From assembly GCA_023390695.1 (NCBI GenBank), contig JAEWCJ010000447.1, positions 1 through 9,789 on the forward strand: DNA of 9,789 nt, in the 5' to 3' direction. A model generated the notes under the pieces. It was not told the origin of the DNA. It did not search any database and saw nothing but the letters and a program-made list of their open reading frames with translations. This document shows, piece by piece, positions 6,753 to 9,789 of the stretch. This DNA is from Pseudomonadota bacterium (GTDB lineage Bacteria; Pseudomonadota; Alphaproteobacteria; Rhizobiales; Xanthobacteraceae). Position 1 is the stretch's first letter. Each line of letters starts with the position of its first letter. The translations under genes and the position numbers were made by a program.

Positions 6753-8174
6753 ATGACAGTACATCCCGCCTTGATCCACGCCGCGGCCGGCGCGTCTCAC
6801 ATCCGCCCCTCGTGGCGCGCGGACATGGGCGAAACGATCCGCCTCGCGGTGCCGATCGCGCTCACGCAGCTCGGCCAGATCGCGATGATGACGACCGACC
6901 TCGCCCTGCTCGGCCGCCTCGGCGAACGCGTAGTGGCGGCCTCGGCGCTGGCGCATACGGTTCTGTTCGCGGCGTTCGTGCTCGGCATGGGTCTGGTGTC
7001 GGCAGTAGCGCCGCTGGCGGCGCAGGCCTTCGGCAATCGCAATCCGCGCATGGTGCGCCGTGCGGTGCGCGTCGGCTTCTGGGCCTCGGTGATGCTCGGC
7101 ATACCGATGAGCCTGCTGCAGCTTTACGGTGAGGAAATCCTGATCGCGCTCGGGCAGAATGCGGACTCCGCTGCACTCGCCGCGCGCTATCTGCAGGGGC
7201 TGGCCTGGAGTCTCGTTCCGGCCTGGTGGTTCATCGCCCTGCGTGGCTTCATGGGCGCGGTCAATCGTCCCGAGCCTGCGCTCTGGATCACCCTGATCGC
7301 GATTCCGGTCAACGCCCTGCTCGCTTACGCATTGATCCATGGCGCCATCGGGCTGCCGCGCCTCGATCTCCTCGGCGCCGGACTGGCCACGACCATCGTC
7401 AATCTCGGCATGTGCGCAGCCGGCATCTGGGTCGCCTATGCCTGCCGCCCGTTCAAGAAATACCGCATCCTGGGGAATTTCTGGCGCGCCGATTGGGCGC
7501 TGCTCGGCCGCCTGTTCGCGATCGGCATGCCGATCTCGATGACCTTCCTGCTGGAATACGGGTTGTTTGCGACCGCCGCGCTGATGATGGGCTGGATCAG
7601 CACCACCGCGCTCGCCGCGCATCAGATCGCGCTGACCACGGCGTCGGTCCTGTTCATGGTGCCGTTCGGCATTTCCATGGCCGCCACCGTGCGCGTCGGT
7701 CACGCCGTCGGGCGGCGCGACACCGAGGCGACGCGCATGGCCGGCTTCACGGCCATCGTCCTTGGCAGCGCCTTCATGGCGGTGATGACGGTCGTCGTCA
7801 TGCTGTTGCGACACCAGATCCCGCTCGCCTTTCTCGGTACGGGCTCAACCGACGCCAGCGCCACCGCCGCGCTCGCGGCAACGCTGCTTGTGGTCGGCGC
7901 CACTTTTTTCGTTGCCGACGGGATACAGACCATCGGCGCCGGCGCATTGCGCGGCCTCAACGACACGCGCATTCCCTTGCTGTTCTCCGTCGTCTGTTTC
8001 TGGATCATCGGCTTCGGCTCGTCGTACCGCCTCGGCTTTCCCGGCGGCCTGGGCGCCACCGGAATCTGGATCGGATTGTCGGTCGGACTGGCCGCTTATG
8101 CGGCATTGCTGATCTGGCGCTTTCATGCCCTGACCAAGCGCGGATATCTTCCCGCCTTGTCGTCCGCGGACTGA
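6753..8174 (+). CDS. MATE family multidrug efflux transporter (NorM type)
   Basis: A 473-residue inner-membrane protein with about twelve hydrophobic segments, the normal size for MATE exporters. These use a Na+ or H+ gradient to expel cationic drugs and other organic compounds. NorM-type marks are MTTDLALLGRLG (46-57, D49), LLEYG with E268, TALAAHQIAL (285-294), VRVGHAVGRRD (313-323), and ADGIQTIGAGALRGLNDT with D389. D49, E268 and D389 correspond by position to the ion/substrate acidic residues D36, E255 and D371 of Vibrio cholerae NorM (recalled, not aligned). The start is ATG 6753, leaving a 25-residue cytoplasmic lead before the first helix. It lacks a good ribosome site, so GTG 6690 (494 residues) or ATG 6825 are alternatives. 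The RNA methyltransferase gene begins 3 nt after the stop. Confidence 0.93.
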   Translation: MTVHPALIHAAAGASHIRPSWRADMGETIRLAVPIALTQLGQIAMMTTDLALLGRLGERVVAASALAHTVLFAAFVLGMGLVSAVAPLAAQAFGNRNPRMVRRAVRVGFWASVMLGIPMSLLQLYGEEILIALGQNADSAALAARYLQGLAWSLVPAWWFIALRGFMGAVNRPEPALWITLIAIPVNALLAYALIHGAIGLPRLDLLGAGLATTIVNLGMCAAGIWVAYACRPFKKYRILGNFWRADWALLGRLFAIGMPISMTFLLEYGLFATAALMMGWISTTALAAHQIALTTASVLFMVPFGISMAATVRVGHAVGRRDTEATRMAGFTAIVLGSAFMAVMTVVVMLLRHQIPLAFLGTGSTDASATAALAATLLVVGATFFVADGIQTIGAGALRGLNDTRIPLLFSVVCFWIIGFGSSYRLGFPGGLGATGIWIGLSVGLAAYAALLIWRFHALTKRGYLPALSSAD

Positions 8175-8177
8175 GCC

Positions 8178-9416
8178 ATGGTCGAAAGACTGACGATTGA
8201 TCATGTCGGCCATCGCGGCGATGGCGTGGCGCAGACCAGCTCCGGGCCGGTCTTTGTGCCCTATACGTTGCCGGGCGACATCGTCGACGTCGAGGCGGTG
8301 CCGGGACATCCGGACCGCCGTCATCTCTTGCGCATCGAGACGCCCTCGCCCGAACGTGTTGCGCCCTTCTGCCCGCATTTCGGAATCTGCGGCGGTTGCG
8401 CGACCCAGCATTGGAATGACGCGCCCTATCGCGCATGGAAGCGCGACCTGGTGGTGCAAGCCCTCGAACATGCCGGTATTCCCGCAAATGTCGGCGAACT
8501 GATCGATGCGCATGGCGCAGGCCGCCGGCGCGCGGTGTTTCATGCCCGGCGCGGCTCAAAGGACATCGTGGAGGTCGGCTTCTCGGCCCTGCGTGCGCAC
8601 AGCATTGTCGCCATCGACCGCTGTCCGGTTCTGGCGCCGGGCATGGACGGCGCCATCGGCGCGGCCTGGAAGATCGCGGACGTCCTCAAACCGCACGGCA
8701 AACCGCTCGACATCCAGATGACCGCAACAACGGGCGGTCTCGACATCGATGTGCGCGGCTCGGGCCCGCTCAATGCCGCAAGCACGGCGGCCCTTGCCGG
8801 CCTTGCGCAAAGCGGGCGCATTGCCCGCATCACGCGCCACGGCGAACTGGTGACGCAGATCGCGCCGCCGGCCGTTGCGATGGGCCGTGCGCAGGTCGTT
8901 TTGCCGCCCGGCTCGTTTCTGCAGGCAACTGCACTCGGCGAAGAGACGCTGGCGCGGCTGGTGTCCGGTCATGTCGGCAAGGCCAAAGCGATTGCCGACC
9001 TGTTCTGCGGTGTCGGCCCTTTCGCCTTGCGGCTGGCGGAACGCACGCGCATCACCGCGGCCGACAGCGACGCAGGCGCCGTTGATGCACTGCGGCGTGC
9101 GGCCGCGTCAACCTCCGGGCTCAAACCTGTCGAAGCTGTCGCGCGCGATCTCTTCCGCCGGCCGTTGGTGCCGCAGGAATTGAACAAATTCGACGCGGTG
9201 GTTTTCGATCCGCCGCGCCAGGGCGCGGAGAGGCAGGCGCAAGAGCTGGCGCACAGCAAGGTGCCGCTGGTGATCGCGGTGTCATGCAACGCGACGACCT
9301 TCGCACGCGACGCGAAACTGTTGATCGACGGCGGCTATCGCCTCGACGCAGTGACCGCCGTCGATCAGTTCAAATACACCGCGCATGTGGAAATCGTAGC
9401 GCGGTTTTCCCGCTAA
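8178..9416 (+). CDS. 23S rRNA / tRNA 5-methyluridine methyltransferase (TrmA/RlmC/RlmD family)
   Basis: A 412-residue SAM-dependent RNA methyltransferase that makes m5U. A short N-terminal TRAM-like region (about 1-55) is followed by four cysteines of a probable 4Fe-4S site: C65, C71, C74 ([10 protein letters not shown]) and C149. The catalytic domain shows SFLQ (246-249), SAM motif DLFCGVGPF (274-282), DPPRQGA (344-350), the nucleophile C370 in [11 protein letters not shown] and E405 in YTAHVEIV, the proton-abstracting Glu. All catalytic residues are intact. The iron-sulfur motif fits RlmC/RlmD (23S rRNA U747 or U1939) rather than TrmA, but the exact target cannot be assigned, so no symbol is given. 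It starts 3 nt after the MATE stop with only a weak ribosome site, implying co-transcription and translational coupling. It converges with the DUF1194 gene, 24 nt away. Confidence 0.94.
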   Translation: MVERLTIDHVGHRGDGVAQTSSGPVFVPYTLPGDIVDVEAVPGHPDRRHLLRIETPSPERVAPFCPHFGICGGCATQHWNDAPYRAWKRDLVVQALEHAGIPANVGELIDAHGAGRRRAVFHARRGSKDIVEVGFSALRAHSIVAIDRCPVLAPGMDGAIGAAWKIADVLKPHGKPLDIQMTATTGGLDIDVRGSGPLNAASTAALAGLAQSGRIARITRHGELVTQIAPPAVAMGRAQVVLPPGSFLQATALGEETLARLVSGHVGKAKAIADLFCGVGPFALRLAERTRITAADSDAGAVDALRRAAASTSGLKPVEAVARDLFRRPLVPQELNKFDAVVFDPPRQGAERQAQELAHSKVPLVIAVSCNATTFARDAKLLIDGGYRLDAVTAVDQFKYTAHVEIVARFSR

Positions 9417-9421
9417 CGCTT

Positions 9422-9438
9422 GCTCCCAAAAACGGAGC
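9422..9438. terminator. Weak hairpin between convergent genes
   Basis: GCTCC and GGAGC form a 5-bp stem around a 7-nt loop, CAAAAAC, in the 24-nt gap between the RNA methyltransferase and DUF1194 stops. On the minus strand the loop carries five T. The stem is short and has no adjacent T-run, so a terminator role is only possible. Confidence 0.25.
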
Positions 9439-9440
9439 CG

Positions 9441-9789
9441 TCAGTTTCCCCAGCGCTCCTGCCAGATCCGCTCGCCGATGGCGCACGATACCCGCGGCGC
9501 CGACGCCGCAGCGGGAATGACTCGCGCCTCCGGCACGCGGCCGGCGATCTCCAGCACCAGCTTGGTGCGGATCGCCTCCACGAATTTGTCGCGGTCGCGC
9601 ACCGCCACCATGAAAGCGCCCGGCCCGCCGATCACGCAGTCCTCGTAATACTCGTCCAGCAAATCGATATCCATCGTGGTGAAGCTGGGGCGCTTCAACA
9701 TGATCGGCAGCCCGTTGATGGTGATCCCCTTCGACAGAACCTCGTCGCGCGCCGTCGTGGCAAGCTGCCCGTGATTGTTGGCGCCGGCG
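9441..9789 (-). CDS. DUF1194 family protein, von Willebrand A-like (5' end outside window)
   Basis: The C-terminal 116 residues of a DUF1194 protein. The frame stays open past the internal Met at 9701 to the window edge, so that Met is not the start. The visible part begins AGANNHGQLATTARDEVL, then GITINGLPI, DEYYEDCVIGGPGAFMV and FVEAIRTKLVLEIA, all hallmarks of this family as I remember it. DUF1194 proteins are usually exported proteins of 230-270 residues with a von Willebrand factor A-like fold; no function is established. The N-terminal signal and MIDAS-type metal motif would lie outside the window. The tail includes a single Cys (SCAIGERIW) and ends WGN. It is transcribed towards the RNA methyltransferase gene. 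Confidence 0.9.
   Translation of the reverse strand, partial: AGANNHGQLATTARDEVLSKGITINGLPIMLKRPSFTTMDIDLLDEYYEDCVIGGPGAFMVAVRDRDKFVEAIRTKLVLEIAGRVPEARVIPAAASAPRVSCAIGERIWQERWGN

Noticed and set aside
6699..7814. 371-codon open frame on the - strand over the MATE gene
   Set aside because: Low-complexity Arg/His/Gly-rich translation, the antisense shadow of the MATE coding sequence.
8178..9416. Possible macrolide or ribosome-antibiotic resistance methyltransferase
   Set aside because: The motifs are those of m5U housekeeping enzymes (Fe-S cysteines, DPPRQGA, catalytic C370), not Erm or Cfr.
1..9789. CRISPR array, tRNA, rRNA, insertion sequence or prophage genes
   Set aside because: No regularly spaced repeats, no tRNA-like cloverleaf or CCA end, and no transposase, integrase or phage protein motifs were seen in any frame.

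Overview
The window looks like chromosome from a GC-rich alphaproteobacterium, most likely Hyphomicrobiales near Bradyrhizobium, Rhodopseudomonas, Afipia or Pseudolabrys. This rests on GC-rich codon use, on the gene families present (HSDL2-type SDR, class II deacetylase, XseB, Dxs, NorM-type MATE, TrmA/RlmD-type methyltransferase, DUF1194), and on a palindrome pair at 1931-2021 that resembles intergenic repeats I remember from that group. It is an inference; no 16S or other marker gene is present.

Layout. Positions 1-642 (+) hold the C-terminal part of a short-chain dehydrogenase. Positions 693-1622 and 1669-1920 (+) are a zinc-dependent deacetylase and xseB, probably co-transcribed. A repeat of two nearby palindromes (1931-2021) separates them from a convergent minus-strand pair. 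That pair is an ABC half-transporter of the SbmA/BacA/YddA type (4376-2637) followed 35 nt downstream by a 190-residue methyltransferase-like protein (2601-2029). A 244-nt divergent control region (4377-4620) leads to dxs (4621-6546, +), which ends in a perfect inverted repeat spanning its stop codon. After about 200 nt without a gene come a MATE exporter (6753-8174) and, 3 nt later, a 5-methyluridine RNA methyltransferase (8178-9416). A convergent DUF1194 gene (9441 to the edge, -) closes the window.

Function. Most of this is housekeeping: isoprenoid precursor synthesis (Dxs), DNA repair (XseB) and RNA modification, with two transporters. I see no defence island, prophage, insertion sequence, CRISPR array or biosynthetic cluster, and nothing I would call an exciting new system. 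The points worth checking are the ABC transporter, where Asp stands at the usual H-loop His and the D-loop is non-canonical; its small methyltransferase-like partner; the way this inverted pair separates xseB from dxs next to a repeat; the direct repeats and hairpin in the divergent control region; and the hairpin over the dxs stop codon.
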